In this document: positions 26,571-35,184 of the stretch, piece after piece
How positions within the stretch are numbered: the stretch's first letter is position 1
Layout: every line of letters begins with the position of its first letter
From: Pseudarthrobacter oxydans
GTDB taxonomy: Bacteria; Actinomycetota; Actinomycetes; Actinomycetales; Micrococcaceae
Assembly: GCF_013314975.1 (NCBI RefSeq)
Contig: NZ_JABTYH010000004.1
Coordinates: 1 to 64,000, forward strand
Length of the DNA stretch: 64,000 bases
Reading direction: 5' to 3'
The notes under the pieces: generated by a model
Databases searched by the model: none
Told to the model about the DNA's origin: nothing
Seen by the model: the letters and a program-made list of their open reading frames with translations, nothing else
Made by a program: the position numbers and the translations under genes

Positions 26571-29345
26571 ATGCGGTTGACGGTCCTCGCAGTGGACACC
26601 CCGGAAGATGCCACGTTAGATGTGGTTTTCGTCCACGGTTTGGACGGGGACGCCCAGAGCTCCTGGAGCCGAGAGTCATCAAGTTCGTTTTGGCCTCGCT
26701 GGCTGGCGGAAGACATTCCCAGTTTGGCCGTTTGGTCCGTCGGCTATGAGGCCTCGTCGAGCAGATGGCGGGGTCGAGCAATGGCGATGGAGGATCGCGC
26801 GATCAATCTACTTGCTGAATTACAGAACCATGGCATTGGAAATCGTCCACTATGTTTTGTTACGCACAGCATGGGCGGTCTTCTAGTGAAGGAGATGCTG
26901 CTCCATGCAGCTGAAGGCCGCACTGACTTCGCCAACTTCGCCGATGCGACCAAAGGCGTCGTCTTCCTTGGCACGCCGCACACCGGCTCGGGTCTGACTA
27001 AAGCCGTTCAGGCTTTGAAAATCCTGTACCGAAGCACCCCAGCTATTCGGGATCTTAAGCGCAATAGCGCGCACCTGCGGCATCTGGGTGATGACTACCG
27101 CGATTGGTCTAATCAGGTCGGCCTTAGAAATCTGGTATTTTTTGAGGCATATCGCACCAAGGGTGTCCGGGTCGTGGATGAGGCGTCTGCAAACCCGGGC
27201 TTAGCAGGGGTCCGGCCCATACCTGTCGACGCCGACCACGTAGACATATGTAAGCCAGCCGACCGTACCTCGGTTGTTTATGGTCAGGTCTTACGCCTTC
27301 TCTCGGAAATACGAAAGGGGCGGGAAGGAAGCACGTCCTCCTCCGGATCGCAGGAGCCTTTGCTTGTACCCATCGACGAACTGGACGCGTTTGATCTGGA
27401 GGTCCACCCTGCTATATCTCAAGGGACGAATGTCGACGGACTGCCACCCTTGCCAATTTATGTCGACCGGCCACACGATCTGAGGCTTCGTCAGATTGTT
27501 AACTCATGCGAATCGGGAGAAAGCGCAGCCGCGGTTCTAGTCGGAGGCTCCTCGTCCGGCAAAACACGGGCCGCTTGGGAGGCGGTTCGTCGCTTACCGA
27601 AGTCTTGGAGCCTCTGGCATCCACTGTCTCCTGGACGTCCAAAGGCAGTTCTTGACGGGCTCGACGAGATACCCCCGCGCACGGTCCTATGGCTAAATGA
27701 ACTGCAACATTACATTCTTACGTCTCCACCAGAAGTCGGCGAGGAGGTGGCGGCGAGATTGCGCGTGTTACTCCGGGACGATGGCCGAGCTCCAATTCTC
27801 ATAATTGGGACAATCTGGCCTGAGTATCTCGCCAAGATATCAGCAGCTCCTCCGGGCGGAGACTTTGACTTGCATTCTCAAGCGCGCTCTTTTGTCGTTC
27901 CCGTGGAAATCAAAGTGCCTTCCAGCTTTAGCGCAGCGGAACTTGAAACGGCAAGAGAGGCTGGTGATCCACGTCTTACGCAAGCCCTCAGTCACTCCAA
28001 AGCAGGCGAGATAACACAGTACCTGGCTGGGGCGCGCGCCTTACTTGAGCGCTACGAGTCCGCACCGCCCGCTGCTCAAGCCGTCATCAAAGTAGCAATC
28101 GATGCACAGCGCCTCGGGTATGCCGAAAATCTCAGTCGTTCCTTTTTGGAGCGAGCTGCAGCGGGATATCTTTCTGATAATGAGTGGCTGGCACTCGGAG
28201 ATGACTGGCTTGACCAGGCATTGGAATATACTGCTGGGAAATGTCACGGTGCTGTAGGTCTATTAGTTCGGCAGCGATTGCGGCCAGGCCAAGGAACCGA
28301 AGAACTACCGCACTTTAGACTTGCCGACTATATCGCCCAGTGGGGACGCAAAGTCCGATGCTTTGAAATTCCACCCGTCGACTTTTGGGAAGCAGGAGTA
28401 GAACATATCTCGACCGCCAAGGGGTTAGTTTTGCTTGGCGAGGCAGCGGCCATTCGATGGCGCGTTCGGTATGCAGTATTGCTATATCAACGGGCGATTG
28501 ATATGGGTGAACCCCTGGCACTCCTACGTATGGGGGAGCTTGAAGAAAAGCGCGGGGATTCAACACTGGCTATCGACTTCTACCTCCGAGGTGCGCATGC
28601 CGGAAATCTCAAGGCGCAATTGAAACTCGCCGAAATGCTAACCCTTCAAGGTGAGCTCACAGATGCCAAAAAATGGCTCCGGGCAGCTGCGGATCAAGGC
28701 GAGTTCCGCGCTTTGGAGTCTTTGGCAGAGATCGCCGAGAGGGCGGGCGAGGTACCGGCGGCCATTGAATTGCTTCAACAAGCTGTTGAATTGGCCGGCC
28801 GTTTAGAAGCATCCCGCCCACTACGCCAGTTGGCTCGACTCCAGGAAAGTCTAGGTAACGACGGGGAGGCGGAAACACTGCGAGAACTATCCAAGGCAGG
28901 GTTTCAGACGGTTGTGCGGAGAAGTCTTCAAGACATTGCGAAACGCAGTGGCGGAATGACGATGCTTAAGGATGAACTCTTAGCAGGAGTTTCTGAAGCT
29001 CAAGCCGAAGGAAGAACGGCGCGGTCTTCTGACCTTGAACTGCTAGCCGAAATTTATGAGGAAGAAGGTGAATTAGATAAAGCGGAGGCAGTCGCTGATC
29101 TAGCCGCGGAGCAGGGGTACCCAACAGTTTTACTAACGCTGGTCGCTGAACGTTTTAATAGGGGCAATAAGAAGGAGGCTGAACGCTTAGCACAAAAGGC
29201 CGCAGATGCTGGAGACTCTTATGGGCTCCACGAGCTAGCGCGGTGCAACCCTGACGACGGTCGACTACAGCAACTGCTCGAGTTCGGCCTCGAGCCCGAC
29301 GGGCAAATCTCCCCCCTGCCGTCTGACGCCTCCGACCACAGATAG
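26571..29345 (+). CDS. Alpha/beta-hydrolase-STAND NTPase-TPR protein (NLR-like antiphage sensor candidate)
   Basis: 924 aa in three parts. Residues 1-245 form a SERAC1/DUF676-type alpha/beta hydrolase with VFVHGLDG, nucleophile elbow THSMGG (Ser100), FLGTPHTGSG and catalytic-His box DADHVDICKP (His223). Residues about 300-560 are a STAND NTPase with P-loop GGSSSGKT (325-332) and Walker B-like TVLWLNEL. Residues about 610-915 are Sel1/TPR-like helical repeats (ALLRMGELEEKRGDSTLAID and following), the usual sensor module. Effector-NTPase-repeat is the Avs/NLR layout; a lipase effector would damage membrane lipids on activation. AGGAG (26566-26570) sits directly before the ATG but 6 nt before a TTG at 26577, so the TTG may be the true start. 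The gene lies between two copies of the nitrilase/permease 3' region. Architecture is clear; phage specificity is unknown. Confidence 0.83.
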   Translation: MRLTVLAVDTPEDATLDVVFVHGLDGDAQSSWSRESSSSFWPRWLAEDIPSLAVWSVGYEASSSRWRGRAMAMEDRAINLLAELQNHGIGNRPLCFVTHSMGGLLVKEMLLHAAEGRTDFANFADATKGVVFLGTPHTGSGLTKAVQALKILYRSTPAIRDLKRNSAHLRHLGDDYRDWSNQVGLRNLVFFEAYRTKGVRVVDEASANPGLAGVRPIPVDADHVDICKPADRTSVVYGQVLRLLSEIRKGREGSTSSSGSQEPLLVPIDELDAFDLEVHPAISQGTNVDGLPPLPIYVDRPHDLRLRQIVNSCESGESAAAVLVGGSSSGKTRAAWEAVRRLPKSWSLWHPLSPGRPKAVLDGLDEIPPRTVLWLNELQHYILTSPPEVGEEVAARLRVLLRDDGRAPILIIGTIWPEYLAKISAAPPGGDFDLHSQARSFVVPVEIKVPSSFSAAELETAREAGDPRLTQALSHSKAGEITQYLAGARALLERYESAPPAAQAVIKVAIDAQRLGYAENLSRSFLERAAAGYLSDNEWLALGDDWLDQALEYTAGKCHGAVGLLVRQRLRPGQGTEELPHFRLADYIAQWGRKVRCFEIPPVDFWEAGVEHISTAKGLVLLGEAAAIRWRVRYAVLLYQRAIDMGEPLALLRMGELEEKRGDSTLAIDFYLRGAHAGNLKAQLKLAEMLTLQGELTDAKKWLRAAADQGEFRALESLAEIAERAGEVPAAIELLQQAVELAGRLEASRPLRQLARLQESLGNDGEAETLRELSKAGFQTVVRRSLQDIAKRSGGMTMLKDELLAGVSEAQAEGRTARSSDLELLAEIYEEEGELDKAEAVADLAAEQGYPTVLLTLVAERFNRGNKKEAERLAQKAADAGDSYGLHELARCNPDDGRLQQLLEFGLEPDGQISPLPSDASDHR

Positions 29346-29367
29346 CTTTGGACTACCGCCCGTGGTC

Positions 29368-30176
29368 TTACAACCTTCTTTGCCGGAACACCGGGAACGA
29401 GTCCCGCACCCGGTCCACAGTCTCCAGCGAGATATCCACCGTCCGCACGCCGGGCTCCCGCCCGAGGTCAGCCTCCACAACCCCCATCGGATCCACCAGC
29501 ACGCTCCGCCCGACCGAGACCGGGGCGCCTGGCACACGCCCGCCACGTACACGCTGTTCTCAATCGCCCGGGCCGCGTTCAGCGCCAGCCACTGCTCGGT
29601 CTTGTGCTCGCCCGGCACCCAGGACGAGCAGACCAGCAGCACCTGCGCGCCGCCGTCGGCCAGTGACCTGGCCAGCTCCGGGAACCGGAGGTCGTAGCAG
29701 GTCATCAGCCCGAACCGCACTCCCCCGTACTCGAACACCACCGGGGCGGTGGACGGGCCCGGCTTGATGAACGTCGACTCCCCGAAGCCCTGCGCGTCGA
29801 AAAGGTGGATCTTCCGGTAGAAAGCCAGCCGGCCGCCGTCGGGCCCGAAAGCCACCAGCGTGTTGTACGCCCTGCCCGGCTCGTCCGAGGTCTCCACCAC
29901 GCCCGCCACCAGCGCGATGCGGTGGCGGCGGGCGATGTCAGCTAGCTCCTGGCAGACGGGGCCGTCCAGCGGCTCGGCCACCGCGGGAAACGTCGCGTCC
30001 GCCTTTTTCTTCTCGTAGGTGGCGTACTCCGGGAAGGCGACCAGTGCGGCGCCGTCGCGCGTTGCCTCGGCGGCGAACCGGTCGATCGCGGCGAGGTTAA
30101 CCTGGATGTCCGCGCCGGACTCCAGCTGCCCCAGCGCTATCTTCACAAGAATTCCTTCCCTCGGCCCGAAAGCCAC
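29368..30176 (-). pseudogene. Nitrilase-superfamily amidohydrolase, frameshifted near the C-terminus
   Basis: Carbon-nitrogen hydrolase with Glu in VAFPEYATY, Lys in AFYRKIHLF and Cys in LMTCYDLRFPE, so the catalytic triad is intact. The reading frame is normal to VYVAGVCQAP, then one base appears missing in a G run near 29529 (four G where the conserved frame needs five). Without that loss the protein would end SFPVFRQRRL at 29368 with 269 residues; as read, the frame continues to 29265 into the 3' end of the STAND gene, giving a 303-aa protein with an unrelated tail. Homopolymer error or real mutation cannot be separated here. It is followed on the minus strand by the remnant copy at 25727. 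Upstream are the permease and a second nitrilase, probably one operon for uptake and hydrolysis of an amide or nitrile. Confidence 0.75.
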
Positions 30177-30193
30177 GCTACAGACAGAACAGG

Positions 30194-31543
30194 TCAGGCG
30201 GCCGCCTCGACCGTCGCCTTCTCCGTGGCCGTCATCTCCGGCGGAGCCGCCTTGAACCCGCGGGTGATCAGTGCCAGGACCACCACGCCCAGCACCAGCC
30301 AGGACACCCCCAGCGTAATGGCGTTGCTGTCCAGCTGGGAGAGCAGGTAGGCGCAGATGATCGCGCCGATCATCGGGACCACCACGTAGGACACCGGGTT
30401 CAGCTGCTGCCCGGCCCGGCGCTGGCGCACATAGTGGAACACCACCGCGGCGTTCACCAGCGTGAAGGCGGTGAAGGCACCAAAGTTGATGAACGACGTC
30501 GACGTGGCCACGTCCAGGAAGATCGCGATCAGGCCCACAATGCCGGTGACCACCAGGTTTGCCACCGGGGTGTGGAACTTCTCGCTGAGCCGGCCGAAGA
30601 CGGCCTTGGGCAGGACGGAGTCGCGGCCCATCGCGTACAGCAGGCGGGAGGCGCTGGCCTGCGCGGCGAGGCCGGAGGCGAACTGCGCCACCACCAGCCC
30701 GGCCAGGAACACGGCACCGAACAGCTGCCCGCCGATCTGCAGGGCGATGGAGCTCGCCGCGGAGGCCGAGTCCTCGAACACCCCACCCGGGTGGACCAGC
30801 TGGGTCACGTAGGACACCGCCACGAAGATGCCGCCGCCGATCAGGGCCACGAGCATGATGGCGCGCGGCACGGTCCGGCGCGGGTTGACGGTTTCCTCGG
30901 TGAGGGTGGTGACGGCGTCGAACCCCAGGAACGAGTACGCGGCGATCGCGGCGCCGGCGGAGATGGTGGCGAAGCCGGCGGTGTCGTTGAAGAACGGCTG
31001 CCCGCTGGCCAGTCCCCCGGCGCCGTTGGCGGACACCACGCTGCCGATGGCCAGCGCCACGAAGAACACGAGGACCAGCAGCTGGAACGCCATCAGCACG
31101 TAGTTGGCCTTGTCCGCCACCTTGATGCCCAGGATGTTCAACAGCGTGGTGATGACGATGAAGCCCACGATCCAGACGCCGATGGGGATGGCGGGGAACT
31201 GGGCGCTCAGGTAGGAGCCGCCGATGAGCCAGATGACCATGGGCAGGAAGAGGTAGTCCAGCAAAACGGCCCAGCCCACCAGGAACCCGACGCGGGAATC
31301 GATGGACCGGCGGACGTAGGTGTAGGCGGAACCGGCCACGGGGTGGGCGACGGCCATCCGGCCGTAGCTGTGCGCGGTGAACAGCATGGCCACGAGCGCC
31401 ACCAGGTACGCGGCGGGCGCGGCGCCGCCGGTGGTTTCGGCGATGATGCCGAAGATCCCCAGGACGATGATCGGGGTCAGGTACGCCAGCCCGAACAGGA
31501 CCAGCGAGGGCAGCTTCAGCGTGCGGGTGAGGGTGGTTGTCAC
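30194..31543 (-). CDS. APC-superfamily amino acid/polyamine permease
   Basis: 449 aa with about 12 hydrophobic segments and the APC signature near the N-terminus (LAYLTPIIVLGIFGII), plus YSFLGFDAVTTLTEE in the sixth to seventh segment. Inner-membrane importer of amino acids or polyamines. It lies 9 bp after the nitrilase gene at 31553-32431 and 17 bp before the frameshifted nitrilase, so the three form an operon. The combination suggests import of an amide-bearing or amine compound followed by hydrolysis by the two amidohydrolases. The 3' third is duplicated at 26041-26359. A shared binding site in front of the operon for the divergent GntR regulator suggests substrate-dependent control. Substrate not predictable. 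Confidence 0.88.
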   Translation of the reverse strand: MTTTLTRTLKLPSLVLFGLAYLTPIIVLGIFGIIAETTGGAAPAAYLVALVAMLFTAHSYGRMAVAHPVAGSAYTYVRRSIDSRVGFLVGWAVLLDYLFLPMVIWLIGGSYLSAQFPAIPIGVWIVGFIVITTLLNILGIKVADKANYVLMAFQLLVLVFFVALAIGSVVSANGAGGLASGQPFFNDTAGFATISAGAAIAAYSFLGFDAVTTLTEETVNPRRTVPRAIMLVALIGGGIFVAVSYVTQLVHPGGVFEDSASAASSIALQIGGQLFGAVFLAGLVVAQFASGLAAQASASRLLYAMGRDSVLPKAVFGRLSEKFHTPVANLVVTGIVGLIAIFLDVATSTSFINFGAFTAFTLVNAAVVFHYVRQRRAGQQLNPVSYVVVPMIGAIICAYLLSQLDSNAITLGVSWLVLGVVVLALITRGFKAAPPEMTATEKATVEAAA

Positions 31544-31552
31544 GGTGTTTCC

Positions 31553-32431
31553 TTAGGGCTTGTAGGACGGCGGTGTCCAGGTGGCCGGGTTGATCCGGCC
31601 TTGGTAGACGGAAAGTTCGACGGCGGGCTCCCCCTCGCGGAACTGCGACCAGGGGCGGTTGAGGTTCTCCGTGCCGTGCGTGCGGACGCGGTCGACGGCG
31701 GCCAGGTCCAGCGCCGCGGTGAGCAGCTGCGGTTGATCGTCCGGTGCCTCGGCGAGGGTGTTGCCCTCCGGATCCACGATGATGCTCTTGCCTTTACCGG
31801 TGGGGCCGGCGCAGTTGACGCTGACCATGAAGACCTGGTTCACGATGGCGTTGGCCTTGGCCAGGATCAGTTCCTGTTTGCGGTCCGGGGTGGTTGTCTT
31901 GACGACGTTGAGGATCACCTCGGCGCCCATCCAGGCGAGCTGGCGGGACACCTCCGGGTACCAGGCGTCGTAGCAGATGTTCAGGCCCACCCTGCCGATG
32001 CCGGGCAGGTCCACGGTGGTGAACCGGTCGCCGGGATCGTAGGGCTCGAACGGGCGCCAGGGGAAGATCTTCCGGTAGTAGCCGGCGAGCTCCCCTTCCG
32101 GGGACAGGACCAGCTGGGTGTTGAACAGCTGCCCTTCCGGGCCGCGTTCGCAGACGCTGCCGGGGACCAGCCAGATGTTGAGGTCTTTGGCGAGCTGTTT
32201 GAGCTCTTTGACCCGCGGGCCGTCGAGTGGTTCGGCGCTCGCCTGGAGCATTTCGGTTCTTTGGAGGTCCGGGGTTTGGTCTCCGAAGAGGTGCAGCTCG
32301 GGGAAGACCACCAGCTTGCTGTGCGGTTGCACCTCGAGTGCTGCTTTGACCTCATCGGCGAAGGCCGAGACGGGCTCGCCGATGAGCCGCGGCCGGGCCT
32401 GGGCTGCGATGAGGGGAAGGATGCGTTGCAT
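31553..32431 (-). CDS. Nitrilase-superfamily carbon-nitrogen hydrolase
   Basis: 292 aa, the usual length for the family. The catalytic triad is visible: Glu in VVFPELHLF, Lys in GYYRKIFPW and Cys in LNICYDAWYPE. These enzymes hydrolyse amides, nitriles or N-carbamoyl compounds in the cytoplasm. It is the first gene of the minus-strand operon with the permease and second amidohydrolase, transcribed divergently from the GntR/FCD regulator. The 75-bp gap contains a palindrome that is a good operator candidate. Which amide it uses cannot be read. Two different nitrilase-fold enzymes in one operon suggest a two-step breakdown or two related substrates. Confidence 0.9.
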   Translation of the reverse strand: MQRILPLIAAQARPRLIGEPVSAFADEVKAALEVQPHSKLVVFPELHLFGDQTPDLQRTEMLQASAEPLDGPRVKELKQLAKDLNIWLVPGSVCERGPEGQLFNTQLVLSPEGELAGYYRKIFPWRPFEPYDPGDRFTTVDLPGIGRVGLNICYDAWYPEVSRQLAWMGAEVILNVVKTTTPDRKQELILAKANAIVNQVFMVSVNCAGPTGKGKSIIVDPEGNTLAEAPDDQPQLLTAALDLAAVDRVRTHGTENLNRPWSQFREGEPAVELSVYQGRINPATWTPPSYKP

Positions 32432-32467
32432 GGGTTTTTCTCCGCGTTGGGGTGTGATCCGGGTTAT

Positions 32468-32488
32468 ATTAGATCAGAATGATCAAAT
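32468..32488. promoter_or_regulatory. Palindromic operator candidate in the nitrilase/gntR divergent promoter
   Basis: The sequence reads ATT-A-GATCA-GAA-TGATC-A-AAT: 5-bp arms (32472-32476 and 32480-32484) around GAA, extended by three more complementary outer pairs. It lies midway between two divergent starts, as expected for autoregulation by the GntR/FCD protein. Confidence 0.6.
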
Positions 32489-32506
32489 AAAGGGAAGGGG
32501 GCTGGC

Positions 32507-33295
32507 GTGGGACGTAAAGTAGCGGATATGACCCGTCAGCTGGAGGACACCGTTGAGCCCCCGCGCCTCGGCGCCGGAAGGAGGCCCGGCATGGAGCGCC
32601 GCAGTGCCATGGACGCCGTGCGGATGCGGATCGGGATGGCGATTTCGTTGGGGCTCTTGAAACCGGGTGAGCGGCTGCCGGACCAGGAGGACGTTGCCCT
32701 GGGCCTTTCGGTCAGCCCGATCACGGCCCGCCGTGCGCTGGCGAGTTTGGCGGAGCAGGGCGTGGTGGTGCGCCGGCGCGGGCGGGCCGGGGGAACGTTT
32801 GTGGCGGAGGCGCCGCCTACGGATGTTTTGGCTTCCCTGTCGGCGTCGCCGGCCGAGTCCCAGGCGGTGAACCGGCTGGTGGACCGGAGGCTTTTGTTTG
32901 AGTGCGCGGTCACCCACTACGCGGCGGTCAATGCCACAGCCGAGCAGCTGGACGAGTTGGAACGGCTGACCCGGGAAATGGCGGAGTCGACTGACTGGTC
33001 CTACTACCACCGGATGGACGAGCAGTTTCATCAATTGGTGGGTACTGCGTCATGCCTGGACTCCGCAGTCGAGGTCTATCACGAGACGCTAGCGGAGCTC
33101 TACGACTACTTCATCCCCTACCCCATCGAGAAGCTGCACAAATCCAACCAGGACCACATCGCCCTGGTGGCAGCCCTCCGCGCCGGAGATGTCCAGGACG
33201 CCGTGGAAGTTGCCAGGAAGCACGTGGACATCCTGCACCGGACGATGTTTATGGGGCTAGCTCAGGGCGAACCCTCAGCCACGATCTCGGACTGA
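32507..33295 (+). CDS. GntR-family transcriptional regulator, FadR/FCD type
   Basis: 262 aa. The N-terminal winged helix (about residues 32-102) contains RMRIGMAISLGLLKPGERL, SVSPITARRALASLAEQG and RAGGTFV; the C-terminal FCD ligand-binding domain has the conserved Asp/His pattern (MDEQFHQLVG and NQDHIALVAAL). Such regulators repress neighbouring catabolic genes until a small carboxylate binds. It is divergent from the nitrilase-permease operon. GTG start at 32507 follows GGGAAGGGGG; ATG at 32528 is a weaker option. The stop lies inside a terminator hairpin. A degraded copy of its C-terminal coding region occurs downstream at 35185. Confidence 0.88.
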   Translation: MGRKVADMTRQLEDTVEPPRLGAGRRPGMERRSAMDAVRMRIGMAISLGLLKPGERLPDQEDVALGLSVSPITARRALASLAEQGVVVRRRGRAGGTFVAEAPPTDVLASLSASPAESQAVNRLVDRRLLFECAVTHYAAVNATAEQLDELERLTREMAESTDWSYYHRMDEQFHQLVGTASCLDSAVEVYHETLAELYDYFIPYPIEKLHKSNQDHIALVAALRAGDVQDAVEVARKHVDILHRTMFMGLAQGEPSATISD

Positions 33296-33322
33296 TAGGG
33301 GCTGCGATGGCCTCTATCAGTC
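33290..33322 (+). terminator. Terminator hairpin at the gntR stop
   Basis: GACTGATAG at 33290-33298 pairs with CTATCAGTC at 33314-33322; the loop side includes GGGG/CCT pairs. It overlaps the stop codon and separates the regulator from the inserted genes. Confidence 0.65.
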
Positions 33323-33644
33323 GGCTATCGACGTACGAATTTGCAACCAAAGCTTGGAATGAGGGCCCAAAAAAAGCATCAATAAATCGTCAAGATTCGC
33401 GACTAACAATCAGGATTCGCGCAGTTTTCTCCCAGAAACCAAAAAGGCGGCATTTTCTCAGATCTAATGAAATGACTTTGACGCTATTGGGGGAAGCGAA
33501 AATGTTGTTTCTGTCGGCTGGCTCGGTGTACCGCTTCTGCGGTCCACGCTCCACGCTGGATTTCCTCCATGTGTGTCCATCACCGCACCCAACCCCGCAC
33601 GCTTTTTATCGCACGTCGGTCAGGTGTCCTATGGAAGGACTCTC
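33323..33644. other. A/T-rich leader upstream of the TM2/Ltp gene
   Basis: About 320 bp with runs of A and T unlike the flanking chromosome. No gene is supported. It should carry the promoter of the Ltp-repeat gene; GGAAGGA at 33630-33636 is its ribosome site. Confidence 0.45.
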
Positions 33645-34559
33645 ATGAGCCAGCAACCCTATACCGCCCCCTATCCTCCGAACTACGGCTATGGTCTACC
33701 GCCGGTAAGCAACAAGTCGTTCCTGGTGACCTGGCTGCTCTCGCTGCTCCTTGGTGTCTTCGGTGTTGACCGCTTCTACCTTGGCAAGGTGGGAACCGGC
33801 ATCCTGAAGCTCGTCACCTTTGGTGGGCTTGGCATCTGGGCCTTGATTGACCTCATCTTGGTGCTTGCCAACAAGACCCGCGACAAGCAGGGGCTGCCGC
33901 TGGAAGGTTATGACAGGCATAAGAAGGTAGCCCTCATCGTCACCGGCGTTGTCTTTCTCCTCAGCATCGTCGTCAACTCGGCCCGCGCGGGCTCTGCACC
34001 CTCGTCAGCGCCCGTCGTCTCCACTCCCAAGGTCGCCACTGCAGCTCAGACCGCGTCTGCCACCCCAGCTCCCACAAAGGACCCCGCTGTTGCAGCGGCC
34101 GAAGCTGAGGCCGCTGCGAAAGCGAAGGCTGAGGCTGATGCAACGGCTAAGGCAAAAGCCGAAGCCGACGCTGCCGCCAAATCGGAGGCAGATGCAGCGG
34201 CCAAGGCAAAAGCCGAAGCCGACGCTGCCGCCAAGGCCCAGGCTGAGGCTGAAGCCGCTGCCAAGAGGGGGACGGTCAGTCAGCAGAACGCTCTGCGTAA
34301 AGCTGCTGATTATCTCGACTACACCGCTTTCTCGCGCACGGGCTTGATTGAGCAGCTGGTGTACGAAAAGTATTCGGCCGAGGACTCTACCTGGGCAGTG
34401 GACCGCGTAACGGTTGACTGGAACGAGCAGGCGGCCAAGAAAGCCAAAGACTACCTCGACTACACCTCCTTCTCTCGCAGCGGCTTGGTCGAACAACTGC
34501 TTTACGAGGGTTTCACCCCTGAGCAGGCCGAATATGGAGTGAGCACCACCGGCCTATAG
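33645..34559 (+). CDS. TM2-domain membrane protein with two C-terminal Ltp repeats
   Basis: 304 aa from the ATG at 33645, chosen because GAAGGA lies 7 nt upstream (an in-frame start 24 codons earlier lacks one). Domains: short Pro/Tyr-rich N-terminus, TM2 domain with two helices (FLVTWLLSLLLGVFGVDRFY, then LGIWALIDLILVLAN), a third helix VALIVTGVVFLLSIVV, an Ala/Lys/Glu-rich helical spacer of imperfect AKAEADAA repeats, and two Ltp repeats (ALRKAADYLDYTAFSRTGLI and AAKKAKDYLDYTSFSRSGLV). The Ltp fold is known from the Streptococcus phage TP-J34 lipoprotein that blocks DNA injection of other phages, and also from many actinobacterial surface proteins. It lies between gntR and a fragment of gntR, with a lipoprotein gene next to it. 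A role in exclusion is possible but inferred. Confidence 0.8.
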   Translation: MSQQPYTAPYPPNYGYGLPPVSNKSFLVTWLLSLLLGVFGVDRFYLGKVGTGILKLVTFGGLGIWALIDLILVLANKTRDKQGLPLEGYDRHKKVALIVTGVVFLLSIVVNSARAGSAPSSAPVVSTPKVATAAQTASATPAPTKDPAVAAAEAEAAAKAKAEADATAKAKAEADAAAKSEADAAAKAKAEADAAAKAQAEAEAAAKRGTVSQQNALRKAADYLDYTAFSRTGLIEQLVYEKYSAEDSTWAVDRVTVDWNEQAAKKAKDYLDYTSFSRSGLVEQLLYEGFTPEQAEYGVSTTGL

Positions 34560-34676
34560 CGGTTCCAAAGACAACCCGTCCCATCGCGGCGCGCGAAGAG
34601 GCTTCGGCGCCGAACTGGACAGCAAGCCGCAACGGGGCATCCAGATTTGCCAATACATTTCGAGGGGAAATTAGGT

Positions 34677-35108
34677 TTGAAACTCACGACAACACTGGCC
34701 AGCGGCGCGTTCCTGTGCTTGGCCCTTTCAAGCTGCGCGGGATCCCCGCAAGCAGCTCCAACCGTCACGCATACCGTTACCCAAACGGCCACGGCAACCG
34801 TCACTGCAACGGCAACAGTGACGGCGACCGCCACGGTCACCGCCGAACCTGTTGCTCCTGCCGTTGTGGCGGCCCCGGCACCGGCTCCTGCTGCACCAGC
34901 GACCGCCGTAATCCCGGCCAACGCCGCTGGAATGAATGCGGAAGCACTCGACGATGAATTGACCGCGCTTGGCTTCAAAAAGATCGTCTATAACTCTGAC
35001 ACCGGAAAGACCGTGCTGTTGCTCAGCAACTGGACAGTTACTGGAATCGACAACGCAGGAGCGGAACAAGCCGTCGATAAGGCAGTGGTAGTGCACGTAA
35101 CCAAATAG
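34677..35108 (+). CDS. Secreted lipoprotein with C-terminal PASTA-like domain
   Basis: 143 aa starting at TTG 34677, 9 nt after GAGGGG (34662-34667); an upstream TTG at 34647 is less likely. The signal peptide is KLTTTLASGAFLCLALSSC, with lipobox LSSC as the lipidation site. A Thr/Val/Ala low-complexity linker follows (TATATVTATATV type), then about 60 residues of PASTA-like sequence (NAEALDDELTALGFKKIVY, VTGIDNAGAEQ). It is likely exported, lipid-anchored and displayed in the wall. PASTA domains bind muropeptides or wall glycans, but this match is by pattern only. It is paired with the Ltp-repeat gene and followed by a strong hairpin. Confidence 0.78.
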   Translation: MKLTTTLASGAFLCLALSSCAGSPQAAPTVTHTVTQTATATVTATATVTATATVTAEPVAPAVVAAPAPAPAAPATAVIPANAAGMNAEALDDELTALGFKKIVYNSDTGKTVLLLSNWTVTGIDNAGAEQAVDKAVVVHVTK

Positions 35109-35116
35109 CTCTGTCT

Positions 35117-35159
35117 CACGAGGGGCGCGCCCGGCCAAAGCCGGACGCGCCCCTTCGTG
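35117..35159. terminator. Strong terminator hairpin, part of a repeated element
   Basis: The arm GGGGCGCGCCCGGC (from 35122) pairs with GCCGGACGCGCCCC across a CAAA loop, one mismatch, with flanking CACGA/TTCGTG pairs. The same core with the same trailing sequence occurs at 39580-39640. Confidence 0.8.
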
Positions 35160-35184
35160 GGCTCTGAACCCGCAACCGGGTCAA

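Noticed and set aside
30434..32482. 682-codon plus-strand frame
   Set aside because: Antisense of the permease and nitrilase genes, Gly/His/Glu-rich with no domain.
34090..34265. Short repeats as CRISPR array
   Set aside because: They are in-frame AKAEADAA coding repeats of the Ltp protein; no spacers or cas genes.
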